Positions 1-8,209 are shown, numbered from the stretch's first letter. The stretch is DNA of 64,000 nucleotides from Photobacterium sp. JCM 19050 (GCA_001310455.1 BAXG01000010.1:62001-126000), one strand, 5' to 3'. Notes: generated by a model not told the origin, from the sequence alone. Translations and numbers: made by a program.

Positions 1-100
1 AAAGGCCAAGTCCAATAAGAAGGTAAACAAGCACCGATCCCCAAAGGATTCCGTTGCCGGTGTCCACAAAGGACACGAAGAGTTCTTTTAGTTCCGTCAT
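1..100 (-). CDS. Alanine/glycine:cation symporter (AGCS family), N-terminal 33 residues, runs off the window
   Basis: The minus strand opens with ATG at 98-100 and stays open to the window edge, giving 33 residues. They end in a hydrophobic stretch containing NGILWGSVLVYLLIGLGL, which resembles the first membrane helix of sodium- or proton-coupled alanine/glycine symporters (the AGCS/AlsT family), inner-membrane proteins that import small amino acids. The short acidic N-terminus (MTELKELFVSF) also fits. Only this fragment can be seen, so substrate and coupling ion are unknown and another multi-spanning transporter is possible. Confidence 0.6.
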   Translation of the reverse strand, partial: MTELKELFVSFVDTGNGILWGSVLVYLLIGLGL

Positions 101-488
101 GCTACTCTAACACTCATTTTATTCTACAAGGCTAAGCGATAGCTTCATCCCGGTAAGTGTTCATTATCGTGTCTGTACGACACGTTCCCTGTCGCATCCT
201 TGCAATTGTTAACCGTGCCCGGCTGCAGAATTCCTTCCTGGCCAGATGCACCGTTAAACCCCCTGAATGTGTCTGCATAGTCATACTTTATGAATAATAA
301 TGTTGACAATTCATTTCAGGTTGGACTGGATGATAACCATATTCATGGCATAAAACACTAAAAAATATGGTGATCGGTTACTTTGTGAGCTGCCATGTTT
401 TAAGTTTTTAGATGAAATGCTTAATAGTGATTTGTTTTGTGTGAGATTTGTGTTTTCGTTCCCGCTGGGTGGGAGGAGGGAAAGCCGG
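101..488. other. 388-bp gap between rsmS and the symporter start
   Basis: No convincing gene is present. The short open frames here have no ribosome-binding site and no recognisable product. The gap should hold the symporter promoter on the minus strand. A GC-rich hairpin followed by a T run on the plus strand begins at 483. Confidence 0.5.
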
Positions 489-507
489 TCAGCGTCCGGC
501 TTTTTTT
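483..507. terminator. Hairpin with T run at the 3' end of rsmS
   Basis: A 6-bp stem AGCCGG/CCGGCT (483-488 with 496-501) has a 7-base loop and a seven-T run on the plus strand. The rsmS stop codon (489-491) lies in the loop, so the last rsmS codons are encoded by the stem. The T run suits plus-strand transcripts best; on the minus strand only a weak TTT follows. Confidence 0.55.
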
Positions 508-695
508 CGTTGCAGATCGGCAAGAACGATTTCAAGTGCAGAAATTGCGGTGTCAGTGTCTATCTCATTGGACTCAATAAGGTAAATCAGATCGACGGCA
601 AGTTTGATGTCATCCGGTGCATTCTCAATTGATGGGATTTCATCGCTCGCGTCGGGTTGCTCGGGGGAGAGATCTCCCTTTTTGTTGGGGGTCAT
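489..695 (-). CDS. rsmS: RsmS/YbaM family small protein (DUF2496)
   Basis: A 68-residue acidic protein with the family signature NAPDDIKLAVDLIYLIE and an alternating SALEIVLADL segment, as in E. coli YbaM (renamed RsmS, a pleiotropic regulator first described in Pectobacterium). The biochemical role is unknown. Its start overlaps the stop of the upstream deacetylase gene as ATGA, so it is translationally coupled and is the last gene of the dinG-priC-deacetylase-rsmS operon. In E. coli it is likewise next to priC. The N-terminal 20 residues, rich in Pro, Ser and Asp, look disordered. The stop codon lies inside a terminator-like hairpin. Confidence 0.9.
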   Translation of the reverse strand: MTPNKKGDLSPEQPDASDEIPSIENAPDDIKLAVDLIYLIESNEIDTDTAISALEIVLADLQRKKAGR

Positions 696-1624
696 TGGTT
701 TGCTCCAAAGGCGGTGACTGACAATGCGGCTGAGATAAGGTTTGCGTGCAACGGAACTAGCTTTTCCTGCTCAGTTCGGTAGCCGCCACCAATTACAGCC
801 GCTACCGGTATATCCAGGGTCCGGCATTGGGTAAGAACAAAGCGGTCTCGTTCGAGAATTCCGTCTGAGCAAACGTTGAGGTAGCCAAGTTCATCGTCAG
901 TATGAATATCAACACCGGCATCATAGATAACAAAATCCGGCTGGTATTGAGCCAATGCCAACGTCAGCATAGGACAAAAATGGTGCAGGTAGCTTTCTGA
1001 ATCTGTCCCATTCGGTAAGCCGATATCGATATCTGAAGGGGGCTTACGGGAAGGGAAATTCTTCTCACTGTGAATGGACAGCGTAATTATCTGACTGTTA
1101 TCCACGGCGAGTGCTGCGGTTCCATCCCCATGGTGGACATCACAATCCACGATGAGCACACGTTCAATCCCCGGATAAGTGAGCGCTTCCGTCGCTGCCA
1201 GAATAAGGTCATTAAACAGGCAAAAACCGCTGCCAAAATCATAGTGGGCATGGTGGTAGCCACCGGTTAGGTGAATCGCAATACCGCACTCCATTGCCTG
1301 TTGGACGGTATCCAGCGTTCCCCCCAAAGAAGTCAGGCTGCGACGTAACAGGGCTTCGCTCCAGGGAAATCCGATCCGGCGCATTTTGGCCAAAGGCAAG
1401 GAGCCCGCCAGCAAAGCATCAACATATTCTGGCCTGTGAATAGACTTTAGACGTGAGGGGTTAAGCGATGCCGGTTCGACAAATGCCACGGCGCTATGCA
1501 TTTGCACATCTGACTCAATGTGTTCCTTTAGCATCCGGTATTTTTGCAATGGGTATCGGTGGCCGTCCGGCAACGGAAAATCGGAATATATCGGGTGGTA
1601 AACCAACGGCAACAACTCAGCCAT
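692..1624 (-). CDS. Histone deacetylase family (acetylpolyamine/acetoin-type) amidohydrolase
   Basis: A 310-residue protein with the arginase/deacetylase fold signatures: GGYHHAH (active-site His pair), VDCDVHHGDGT (Asp and His zinc ligands) and YDAGVDIH (third ligand Asp), followed by the glycine-rich GGGY loop with the transition-state Tyr. Members hydrolyse N-acetyl groups from proteins or small amines; the substrate cannot be told from sequence. It has no signal peptide, so it is cytoplasmic. The gene overlaps the end of priC by 8 bp and the start of rsmS by 4 bp. An unrelated hydrolase between priC and rsmS differs from the E. coli arrangement, where those two genes are adjacent. Confidence 0.93.
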   Translation of the reverse strand: MAELLPLVYHPIYSDFPLPDGHRYPLQKYRMLKEHIESDVQMHSAVAFVEPASLNPSRLKSIHRPEYVDALLAGSLPLAKMRRIGFPWSEALLRRSLTSLGGTLDTVQQAMECGIAIHLTGGYHHAHYDFGSGFCLFNDLILAATEALTYPGIERVLIVDCDVHHGDGTAALAVDNSQIITLSIHSEKNFPSRKPPSDIDIGLPNGTDSESYLHHFCPMLTLALAQYQPDFVIYDAGVDIHTDDELGYLNVCSDGILERDRFVLTQCRTLDIPVAAVIGGGYRTEQEKLVPLHANLISAALSVTAFGANQ

Positions 1625-2168
1625 AGCGCTCTTTCTTTGCTATCTGTTTTTCTATGCTTGTAATGGCTTCCCTGCAGCGCTGGAGCCGAGCTTCAGTCGC
1701 CAGTATTTTTTGCTGGCAAGCCTGCTGTTCATCCCAACCGGAGCAGTTTGCATGGCGGAGTTCTTCTTCTCTCACCATGTTCTCAAGGCGACGCTCCCAC
1801 TCCCGGTGCTGCGCCAGGTTTTCATAGAGTTGCTGCGCGGTGACTGAGGGTTTCCTGAACGATGTGTTCCTGTACTTTGTTCTCAGTTTGCCGGTTGACT
1901 GCTCACGTTTTAATGCAGTGATTTGATTAAGTAAGCGCTCACATAAATGGGCTGCCCGGGCCGCGGATAGACGGTTTTCCCTCTGTTCTGTCTCAAGTGT
2001 TTCCAGGTTATGCTTGGCCTCTGCCACATAGGGTGTCAGCAATGATGAACGGCAATAAAACAACTGTTCGTCAAACAGTGGTGCCCACCCTTCCTTTCTG
2101 GAGCGATCAGTTTGTGCGGCTTGCTTTGCCATATCTGTCAGCAGGTTATTCAGTGTGGCCAGATCCAT
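1617..2168 (-). CDS. priC: Primosomal replication protein PriC (N'')
   Basis: A 183-residue basic, helix-rich protein. PriC recognises stalled forks with a leading-strand gap and helps load DnaB through the PriC-Rep route, so it acts in replication restart in the cytoplasm. The N-terminus (MDLATLNNLLTDMAKQA) and the central LFYCRSSLLTPYVAEA segment match PriC, and the ends are rich in charged heptads. It starts 8 bp after the dinG stop and overlaps the next gene, so it is inside the operon. The link with the DinG helicase places two replication-repair functions in one transcript. Confidence 0.92.
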   Translation of the reverse strand: MDLATLNNLLTDMAKQAAQTDRSRKEGWAPLFDEQLFYCRSSLLTPYVAEAKHNLETLETEQRENRLSAARAAHLCERLLNQITALKREQSTGKLRTKYRNTSFRKPSVTAQQLYENLAQHREWERRLENMVREEELRHANCSGWDEQQACQQKILATEARLQRCREAITSIEKQIAKKERYG

Positions 2169-2176
2169 AACGGCTC

Positions 2177-4252
2177 TCAGTATTCAATTCTACGACGGAA
2201 AGGCGGCAATGAGTCCAACAACGCTTTGCCATAGCGGCGTGTGACAATCCGCCGATCCAATAACACCACTCTGCCACAATCTGTCTCTTTTCTCAGCAAT
2301 CGGCCGACTGACTGGATGAGCTTCCTGCTGGCCTCCGGGACGGAGATCTGAAGGAACGGGTTGCCGCCTCGTTTTTCTATGTATTCCGCATGTGCTTCTT
2401 CAACAGGGGAGGTTGGCACGGCAAAGGGAATCTTGGTGATAATTAAGTTCGTCAGCAGGTCACCGGGTAAATCCAGCCCTTCTGAAAAACTACCGGTACC
2501 GAATAATACCGAAGCCTTTCCTTTCTGCCTTGTTTTGCGATGTTTTTCCAGCAATTGCTGACGCGATTCTGTGCCCTGAACCAGCAGTGAAACATCATGT
2601 TTTTTGCACCAGGGCTTCAGTTTCTGGGCAACCTGGTTCATCTGCCAATAAGAAGAGAACAGCACCAGGCTTGCAGGCTGATCCTTGAGATATTCTCTGA
2701 GTATTTTCGGCAATTTGTCAGTGAATGTATTGTCTTGTGGTTCCACTCCTGTTTCCGGAACCACAAGCTCCGCCTGTTCGTAGTAATCGAAAGGTGACGG
2801 GAGTGCCAGAAACTGGGTGCCGTCATCCTCCCTGAGCCCTGACTGGTGACAAAAATAGGAGAATTTATTCAGCGCCCGGATAGTGGCGGACACCAGCGCA
2901 GCACCGGCGGCTCTTGACCAAATCATATTGTCTAACTGCCAGCCGACTTCCAACGGTGAGGCATGAACGGAAATATCTTTGTCATCATGAAGCTCAAGCC
3001 ATCTCGCAAGCGGGGCACCTTTATCAGCCAATGGTTTTGCCATCAACTGCCAAACTTTGTTCAGGTTTTCGAGACGGCTCAGGAAAAAGCCGCTTTCGGC
3101 CAGCGCTGGATCCGCGGTTTTTGAGCTTAATTCACCATTTTTTACCTTTTCTGAGATTAGGTCATGCAGCTTACCCAGAGAAGAAAGTGCTTTTTGGCTG
3201 GCAAGTTTGCAGGTCTGTGATGGTTCTTCCAAAAAAGAAGGCAACTCTCCGTCTTCAAAGCGGTAGATGCCATCGTCACTGAAAGGCATGGCCTGAAGCT
3301 GCTTACTCAGATGGCGCAGTTCCGGAATCAGGGTTTGTATAGCTGACTGAAGTGTTTCATAAAACTTGTCTGAACGGTTTGCGTCAGTCAGGGAAAGGAA
3401 CTTGGATGAAGACTTGTTGAGCTTTTCCAGCCAGTTTGCAGCGCCGGTGAGGCTCGAAAAGGCAGCAGAAAAATCCCGGGCAACGATAGGCAGGTGATGG
3501 GCTTCATCAATCATATAAATTGATTGCTCAGGCTCAGGCAGTATGACACCGCCGCCAAGCTCAAGGTCAGCCATCAGCAATGCATGATTGGCAATAATGA
3601 CATCAGCCTTCGCCAGACCCTGACGGCTTTTTGTAAACGGGCATTGCCTGTGGGCGGGCATTCCCGGCTGGCAGGAGTGCTTGTCTGATACGATCTGTGC
3701 CCATATTTCATCCGGGATGGTTTCCGGCCAGCTGTCCCTGTCGCCATCCCACTTTTGGTCAGAATAAGCCGTATATAAAGAGATGAACCACTTCTGCGGA
3801 GACTTCTCTTTGGTGGTGCTGAACAAGTCGTCCTGAGAGGCAGGTTGACTTTCCGCAGCTACGGCCAGACGTTCGGCACAGCAATATCTCTGCCTTCCTT
3901 TAGCAAGGATAAAATCGAACGGTTTGGGACAGATTCTGCGAAAAAGGGGAAGATCTTTATTCAGCAGTTGTTCCTGCAAAGCCACGGTAGCGGTAGAGAT
4001 AACTACCTTTTTGTTGTTGTTTAACGCATATGGCACTGATGCCATAAGGTAAGCCATTGATTTGCCGGTTCCAGTCCCAGCTTCTGCCACCATAATACGC
4101 CGTTTTTTGTTGTATTCCCCGCCAAGTGTTTTTGCAATTTCTGCAACAAGATAATTTTGTACCTTCCTAGGCACAAAGCCCTCCAGCAGGTCTTGAAGGT
4201 TCTTATAGCAGAGACGAATGTCTTGTTTGGTCGTGGTATGGAGCATGTTCAT
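2177..4252 (-). CDS. dinG: ATP-dependent DNA helicase DinG
   Basis: A 691-residue superfamily 2 (XPD/DinG-like) helicase that unwinds 5'-3' and resolves R-loops and D-loops. Walker A is GTGTGKS at residues 59-65, the DEAH box is IDEAHHL, and the C-terminal helicase motif is QSVGRLLRKETD. The Fe-S region has Cys124-Cys125, Cys194 and Cys204; the middle cysteine of the E. coli set (Cys199) is absent and a Cys-Cys pair sits at the first position. The length is close to E. coli DinG (716). It is the first gene of the operon; the 508-bp gap upstream is shared with the divergent porin. No obvious LexA box was seen. Confidence 0.95.
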   Translation of the reverse strand: MNMLHTTTKQDIRLCYKNLQDLLEGFVPRKVQNYLVAEIAKTLGGEYNKKRRIMVAEAGTGTGKSMAYLMASVPYALNNNKKVVISTATVALQEQLLNKDLPLFRRICPKPFDFILAKGRQRYCCAERLAVAAESQPASQDDLFSTTKEKSPQKWFISLYTAYSDQKWDGDRDSWPETIPDEIWAQIVSDKHSCQPGMPAHRQCPFTKSRQGLAKADVIIANHALLMADLELGGGVILPEPEQSIYMIDEAHHLPIVARDFSAAFSSLTGAANWLEKLNKSSSKFLSLTDANRSDKFYETLQSAIQTLIPELRHLSKQLQAMPFSDDGIYRFEDGELPSFLEEPSQTCKLASQKALSSLGKLHDLISEKVKNGELSSKTADPALAESGFFLSRLENLNKVWQLMAKPLADKGAPLARWLELHDDKDISVHASPLEVGWQLDNMIWSRAAGAALVSATIRALNKFSYFCHQSGLREDDGTQFLALPSPFDYYEQAELVVPETGVEPQDNTFTDKLPKILREYLKDQPASLVLFSSYWQMNQVAQKLKPWCKKHDVSLLVQGTESRQQLLEKHRKTRQKGKASVLFGTGSFSEGLDLPGDLLTNLIITKIPFAVPTSPVEEAHAEYIEKRGGNPFLQISVPEASRKLIQSVGRLLRKETDCGRVVLLDRRIVTRRYGKALLDSLPPFRRRIEY

Positions 4253-4760
4253 GACTTACTAATATTTGGTAGCAGATTATACCAACAATCGAGTCGAGAT
4301 ATTCGGCTTTAAATGAATACGGATTATAAAAGCTTTGTGACTCATATCACGAAAATAAATTGAACTATTGTTTTTTTGTCCCCTCGTCATCCTCGTCAAA
4401 TTCTGAATCTAAATTTTACGTTTATTTAGATTATTAATCTGCATTGAGACCTGAAAAATTCAATTGTTAGAATAATGTTCTTTCTTTGTCGCTATTGTTA
4501 CAGGGTAAATCAGTCACTTACAGATCGCGGAAGTGTGATCTGTTACAGGGTTGCGCATGTAACGTATTGATATGAATTAAATTTTATCTTTCTTAATAAT
4601 TCTTTAGCTGAATTTGACAGATTTTAGATCTGTCTGTCAGGATTAGTTTCGAAATTATTGATACCTGACTGTAAGAGAACTTTTACATTTGTGTATCAAA
4701 CTATAAAGGATTCCGGAAACAGGAATTCCATTCTAATTAAGAAAAGGCAGTGGATTAACT
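4253..4760. other. 508-bp divergent control region between dinG and the porin
   Basis: AT-rich DNA without a supported gene. It holds a CRP-like site (4336-4351), two dyads sharing ACAGA/TCTGT half-sites (4520-4543 and 4616-4634) and a direct repeat GTTACAGGGT. The length and composition suggest a long regulated porin promoter and leader. Confidence 0.6.
4336..4351. promoter_or_regulatory. CRP-like binding site upstream of the porin
   Basis: TGTGACTCATATCACG matches the CRP consensus TGTGA-N6-TCACA with one mismatch at the last base. It sits between dinG and the porin gene and could serve either promoter. It is 410 bp from the porin start codon, far for direct activation unless the leader is long. 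Confidence 0.55.
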
Positions 4761-5714
4761 ATGAAAAAGACTATTCTGGCAATGGCTGTACCAGCTCTGC
4801 TGGCAGCGGGCACCGCGTCTGCGGCAACTGTTTACGATCAAGACGGTGTTTCCGTTTCAATCGGCGGAGCTGCAGAAGTTCAGATTATCCAAACTTACGA
4901 GTTTGACGGCGAAGACAAGAACCTTGACGTTCGTCTGGATGACGGTGAACTGAACTTCACCACCGAAGTTGCAGTAAGCGATAGCCTGACTGCTATCGGT
5001 TTCTTCGACTTTGAAAATGAAGGTGGAAGCGTCAAAAACTCTGATCTCTACGCAGGTCTGAAGGGTGATTTTGGTAAGGTAACCGTAGGTCGTCAAACCA
5101 CTATGTGGGATGACACTTTCATCAACGAAGACATCGAGCTGGGTATTGAAGGCGTAGACAAAGGCGGTTTCGAAGCTTCGGGTGACAACGTTGTTAAATA
5201 CAAGTTTGAAAACGATGATTTCTGGCTTGGCGTTGCACACGATCTGGATGCTTGGAATAAAGACGCGAAAGCCAATGAAAACAATTCCCACACTGACTTC
5301 GGTGTAGGTACTACAGTTGCTGGTGTTGCCTTGTCTGGTTATTACACCACTCAAGAAGTTAAAGGTGGAAGTGACTCCGACGCGTGGCAGTTGAGTGCAG
5401 TTTACTCTATGGATGCGTTCACATTCGGTGCTTCTTACACCGATTTTGAAGTTGACAAAAAGAAAGATAAATCAGGCAATATCGTTGAACTTCTCGCCGG
5501 TTATGGTGTTGGTGATTTCCAATACTACCTTGGTTACAACTTCGGTGAAAACGACAATGATGACAAAGGTAGCAACATCTACGCGAATGTTACCTACAAA
5601 ATGCACAGCAACGTGAAGACTTATGCAGAAGTTGGTTTTGCAGAGAAAGATCCAAAAGGCGGCAAGTCTGACAGTGCAAACGGCTTCTTGGTAGGCCTTG
5701 AAGTATCTTTCTAA
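4761..5714 (+). CDS. Outer-membrane porin (Gram-negative general porin family)
   Basis: A 317-residue protein starting with a typical signal peptide (MKKTILAMAVPALLAAGTASA, cleavage before ATVYDQDG). The mature part is rich in alternating hydrophobic/polar strands, Gly and Asp, contains the porin motif GLKGDFGKVTVGRQ, and ends in aromatic Phe (GLEVSF), the signal for BAM-mediated insertion. It resembles OmpU/OmpL-type Vibrionaceae porins, which form trimeric 16-strand channels. The strongly acidic loops suggest cation preference (inference). In Vibrio, such porins are often controlled by ToxR; a toxRS pair lies 11 kb away. A strong terminator follows. Confidence 0.9.
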   Translation: MKKTILAMAVPALLAAGTASAATVYDQDGVSVSIGGAAEVQIIQTYEFDGEDKNLDVRLDDGELNFTTEVAVSDSLTAIGFFDFENEGGSVKNSDLYAGLKGDFGKVTVGRQTTMWDDTFINEDIELGIEGVDKGGFEASGDNVVKYKFENDDFWLGVAHDLDAWNKDAKANENNSHTDFGVGTTVAGVALSGYYTTQEVKGGSDSDAWQLSAVYSMDAFTFGASYTDFEVDKKKDKSGNIVELLAGYGVGDFQYYLGYNFGENDNDDKGSNIYANVTYKMHSNVKTYAEVGFAEKDPKGGKSDSANGFLVGLEVSF

Positions 5715-5738
5715 GTTGTCTTAGATAGTGTTAAATCA

Positions 5739-5765
5739 GAGCCACCATTTCGGTGGCTCTTTTTT
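5739..5765 (+). terminator. Rho-independent terminator after the porin
   Basis: Stem GAGCCACC/GGTGGCTC with a 5-base loop followed by a T run. It lies directly upstream of the next gene's ribosome-binding site, so that gene is either fed by read-through or has its own promoter within the porin. Confidence 0.9.
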
Positions 5766-5776
5766 GTGAGGGATAC

Positions 5777-6394
5777 ATGAAAAAACTACTTCTTGCGCTG
5801 TCTTTGGTTTCATTCTCTGGTTTTGCAACTGAACTGACATCAACAAAAGATGTGGAAATTAAGGTCCTCAATGGCAAGGAAGTATCCAGTGATACAGTGA
5901 TCGTACCCGATGGTGTCAACCAAATAGTGGTTCGATATAAAGCCAACCTTGCCGAAGGTTCAAAGAACCGGCTTTTCGAATCCAAGCCTTATGTCATTCA
6001 ATTCACTTCAACCGGTCAGGATTTGCTTGTAGGTACCCACAACTACAGGAAGTACGCCAAAGCTGAGTTTGCATTTAAAAACGGAAATGATGAGTGGTTT
6101 GTTCGAACAACTACTGCCAGCCCTGTTTCTTTTACCGTTGATGTGTTGCCGGGTAACCCTGGGTTCTTGCCGTATAACGACCTAGAGAAAGCCGTCGCCA
6201 CATACAACAAAAATAAGGGTATCTACTTTGAAGGCAGTGAGGTGAAGGACCTTAGCGAAGTTGCTGTAGAAGTAAAAGAAGATGGAAAAGTAGAAATTAC
6301 AGGGGACGCGTTAACGCAATTAAAGCTCTGGTATACCAAAGCATCCAAAGAAGAGCGTAAAACCTTCCGCAAATGGATGGTTGATCAGGATTAA
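5777..6394 (+). CDS. DUF2057 periplasmic protein, CsgI/YccT-like
   Basis: A 205-residue protein with signal peptide (MKKLLLALSLVSFSGFA). The start at 5777 is chosen over an in-frame ATG at 5753 because GAGGG lies 5 bases upstream and the earlier codon falls in the terminator. The family includes E. coli YccT (CsgI), an inhibitor of curli subunit polymerisation. Family features seen are an N-terminal beta-rich part with VLNGKEVSSDTVIVPDGVNQ and a C-terminal LKLWYTKASKEERKTFRKWM helix. No curli genes are in view, so its role here may be different. It is followed by a bidirectional terminator. Confidence 0.85.
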   Translation: MKKLLLALSLVSFSGFATELTSTKDVEIKVLNGKEVSSDTVIVPDGVNQIVVRYKANLAEGSKNRLFESKPYVIQFTSTGQDLLVGTHNYRKYAKAEFAFKNGNDEWFVRTTTASPVSFTVDVLPGNPGFLPYNDLEKAVATYNKNKGIYFEGSEVKDLSEVAVEVKEDGKVEITGDALTQLKLWYTKASKEERKTFRKWMVDQD

Positions 6395-6410
6395 TGTCGA
6401 AATCCCCAAA

Positions 6411-6442
6411 TAAAAACACCGGCTTGCAGGCCGGTGTTTTTG
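6411..6442. terminator. Bidirectional terminator
   Basis: AAAACACCGG stem pairs with CCGGTGTTTT across a short CTTGCAGG loop, giving T runs on both strands. It separates the convergent csgI-like gene and the DksA-like gene. Confidence 0.9.
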
Positions 6443-6443
6443 T

Positions 6444-6793
6444 TTAAACTTCTTCGTGATGATAATGGTCATGCAGCCGACATGATCTACAGCGTGGTTC
6501 TGCCGGATCCTTTTCCAGATCTGCCAGTGAAATTTCCTCTTCACAGTCTGCGCATAAACCGTACATTTCCATCATCATTGCGCAAAGCGCGGCGTCGACG
6601 CGTTCCAGCCTGAAACCAAGATGCTTGGAATTTCGGCCTTCATCCTGGCAAAGCCCAATCAGGTGATGGGTTTGCAGCAATTCCGGCTGAGTCAGGGATA
6701 GTCGGTCAACGATGCCAGTATGCGTTCGCGCAGAGTCAGTCTTTCGTTTTCCAGCGCATCTTTAAATGTTGATAGTTGCTCTGTGGTTAACAT
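6444..6793 (-). CDS. DksA/TraR-type C4 zinc-finger protein, frameshifted as read
   Basis: The gene starts at ATG 6791-6793 (MLTTEQLSTFKDALENERL) and hits a stop at once after residue 33; the neighbouring frame then continues to 6444. Adding one C to the CCC run at 6695-6697 (GGG on the plus strand) gives one 116-residue protein with TDYPLTQPELLQ across the join. The C-terminus has the zinc finger CADC...CRSC of the TraR/DksA family, preceded by a coiled helical hairpin. DksA relatives bind the RNA polymerase secondary channel. It ends in an unusual His-rich tail (HDHYHHEEV). The function of this short paralogue is unknown. Confidence 0.75.
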
Positions 6794-6968
6794 AGGCACA
6801 CATTCGCGTTACTCAGATTGCTTGAGTTTACGTCTGGGAAGCGTTGTCTATACTGATATGAATCAACTTGCGAGGAAAATATCCTTTTATTTTATCGGTG
6901 TTTGATGGTGAGCGATTCGTATATATTGTGTTGCGCAAAATGATAATAAATGTTGTGAGGAGCTAATC

Positions 6969-7085
6969 GTGAGCCAAGAGTACAAAGATCCATATAGTTT
7001 CAGCTATTTTCTTGGATTGGTTGCTGTTTTATCGCTTCCAACCTTGCCAGCCATACTTACCTGGATCAAGATTATAGGAAGTTAA
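6969..7085 (+). CDS. 38-residue single-span membrane peptide, unknown function
   Basis: A GTG start at 6969 is preceded by GAGGAGCTAATC, an excellent ribosome-binding site with 7-base spacing. The product has a polar N-terminus (SQEYKDPYSFSY) and one hydrophobic span (FLGLVAVLSLPTLPAILTW) with two prolines, ending IKIIGS. It ends 17 bp before the ybaN start, so the two are probably co-transcribed membrane proteins. I do not recognise the family. The strong ribosome-binding site, correct spacing and position make it more than a chance frame. Confidence 0.6.
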   Translation: MSQEYKDPYSFSYFLGLVAVLSLPTLPAILTWIKIIGS

Positions 7086-7102
7086 GTAACCAGGAGGTGA
7101 CA

Positions 7103-7501
7103 GTGCGACAGAAAGTCACCAATTTTATCTTGTTTATGGCGGGCTGGCTGTTAGTCGCGCTCGCCATCATTGGCATTTTTTTACCTGTCCTGCCTACCAC
7201 ACCGTTTCTGCTTCTTGCCAGTGGGTGTTTCATTAAAAGTTCCCCTCGTGCAGCTGCATGGCTCAATAATCATCCCAAATATGGTCCTGTCATTCGGGAC
7301 TGGCATGAACACCGCGCCGTTTCTCGAACAGTAAAGAAGCGGGCGAATATTTTTATTGTTCTGAGTTTTTGCCTGTCTATCTACATCGTGTCGTTTATCT
7401 GGCTAAAAATCATGCTTGCTGCCATGTGTATTTCCCTGCTTATCTGGTTTAATCGTTTGCCTGAAGGTGCCCCGGTTGCCCCGCAGGGTGAAAACACATA
7501 A
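7103..7501 (+). CDS. ybaN: YbaN family inner-membrane protein (DUF454)
   Basis: A small inner-membrane protein of 132 residues. DUF454 features are the first span LFMAGWLLVALAIIGIFLPV followed by PTTPFLLLASGCFIKSSPR, the NHPKYGPVIRDW segment, and two more spans near the C-terminus. The ribosome-binding site AGGAGG at 7092-7097 overlaps an in-frame GTG at 7097, so the GTG at 7103, five bases after it, is taken as the start. The molecular function is unknown. It lies just upstream of apt, as in E. coli. Confidence 0.88.
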   Translation: MRQKVTNFILFMAGWLLVALAIIGIFLPVLPTTPFLLLASGCFIKSSPRAAAWLNNHPKYGPVIRDWHEHRAVSRTVKKRANIFIVLSFCLSIYIVSFIWLKIMLAAMCISLLIWFNRLPEGAPVAPQGENT

Positions 7502-7618
7502 CATCACAGGGTTGTGTTGACACCCAGCATCCCGTCAGATTTCGCAGGTCATTCCGGCAAGACGGGGACACGGTGTCCTGATTGAGATAAACAGGAGTTC
7601 CCGGCAGTGACCGGAAAA

Positions 7619-8170
7619 ATGACTATGACAAAAGACGCGATTGCTCAAATTAAAAACAGCATTAAGTCCATTCCTGACTACCCAAAGCCAGGCATCATTT
7701 TTCGAGACATCACCAGTTTGATGGAAGATGCTGCAGCTTATAAAGCCACAATCGCGCTGCTGGTAGAAAAATACAGTGCCGGCGGTTTTACCAAGGTTGT
7801 GGGTACTGAATCCCGTGGTTTTCTGTTCGGTGCGCCTCTGGCACTTGAACTGGGTGTGGGCTTTGTTCCTGTTCGTAAGCCGGGCAAGCTGCCTCGCGAA
7901 GTGATTTCTGAAAGCTATGAGCTGGAATATGGTCAGGACACACTGGAAATCCACGTTGATGCAATCAGTGAAGGGGATAAAGTTCTGGTTGTTGACGATT
8001 TGCTGGCGACCGGCGGGACTATCGAAGCGACAACGAAACTCATTCGTCGCCTTGGTGGCGAAGTGACCGACGCTGCTTTTGTAATTTCCCTGCCGGAGAT
8101 CGGCGGTGAAACACGTCTTGAAAAACTTGGCCTTAACGTATTCACCATTTGTGAGTTCGACGGTCATTAA
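7619..8170 (+). CDS. apt: Adenine phosphoribosyltransferase
   Basis: A 183-residue cytoplasmic enzyme of purine salvage, converting adenine and PRPP to AMP and pyrophosphate. The PRPP-binding motif [13 protein letters not shown] and the [14 protein letters not shown] segment are clear. The start at ATG 7619 aligns with the E. coli N-terminus ([16 protein letters not shown] follows after 10 residues); an in-frame GTG at 7607 has a better-spaced AGGAG and would add four residues. A perfect 16-bp inverted repeat follows the stop, without a T run. Confidence 0.97.
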   Translation: MTMTKDAIAQIKNSIKSIPDYPKPGIIFRDITSLMEDAAAYKATIALLVEKYSAGGFTKVVGTESRGFLFGAPLALELGVGFVPVRKPGKLPREVISESYELEYGQDTLEIHVDAISEGDKVLVVDDLLATGGTIEATTKLIRRLGGEVTDAAFVISLPEIGGETRLEKLGLNVFTICEFDGH

Positions 8171-8209
8171 TTTTTCAAACGAAACCGTTGTCACACCAAT
8201 CGGTTATTT

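Noticed and set aside
101-480. Glycine riboswitch in front of the symporter
   Set aside because: Such riboswitches often precede AGCS genes in Vibrio, but I found none of the conserved core segments on the minus strand.
417-632. 71-residue plus-strand frame over rsmS
   Set aside because: It lies antisense to rsmS, has no ribosome-binding site and no recognisable product.
4658-4906. 82-residue frame overlapping the porin start
   Set aside because: It is a frame shadow of the porin signal peptide; codon use and product are unlike a protein.
6720-6905. 61-residue plus-strand frame upstream of the ybaN region
   Set aside because: It is antisense to the 5' part of the DksA-like gene and has no ribosome-binding site.
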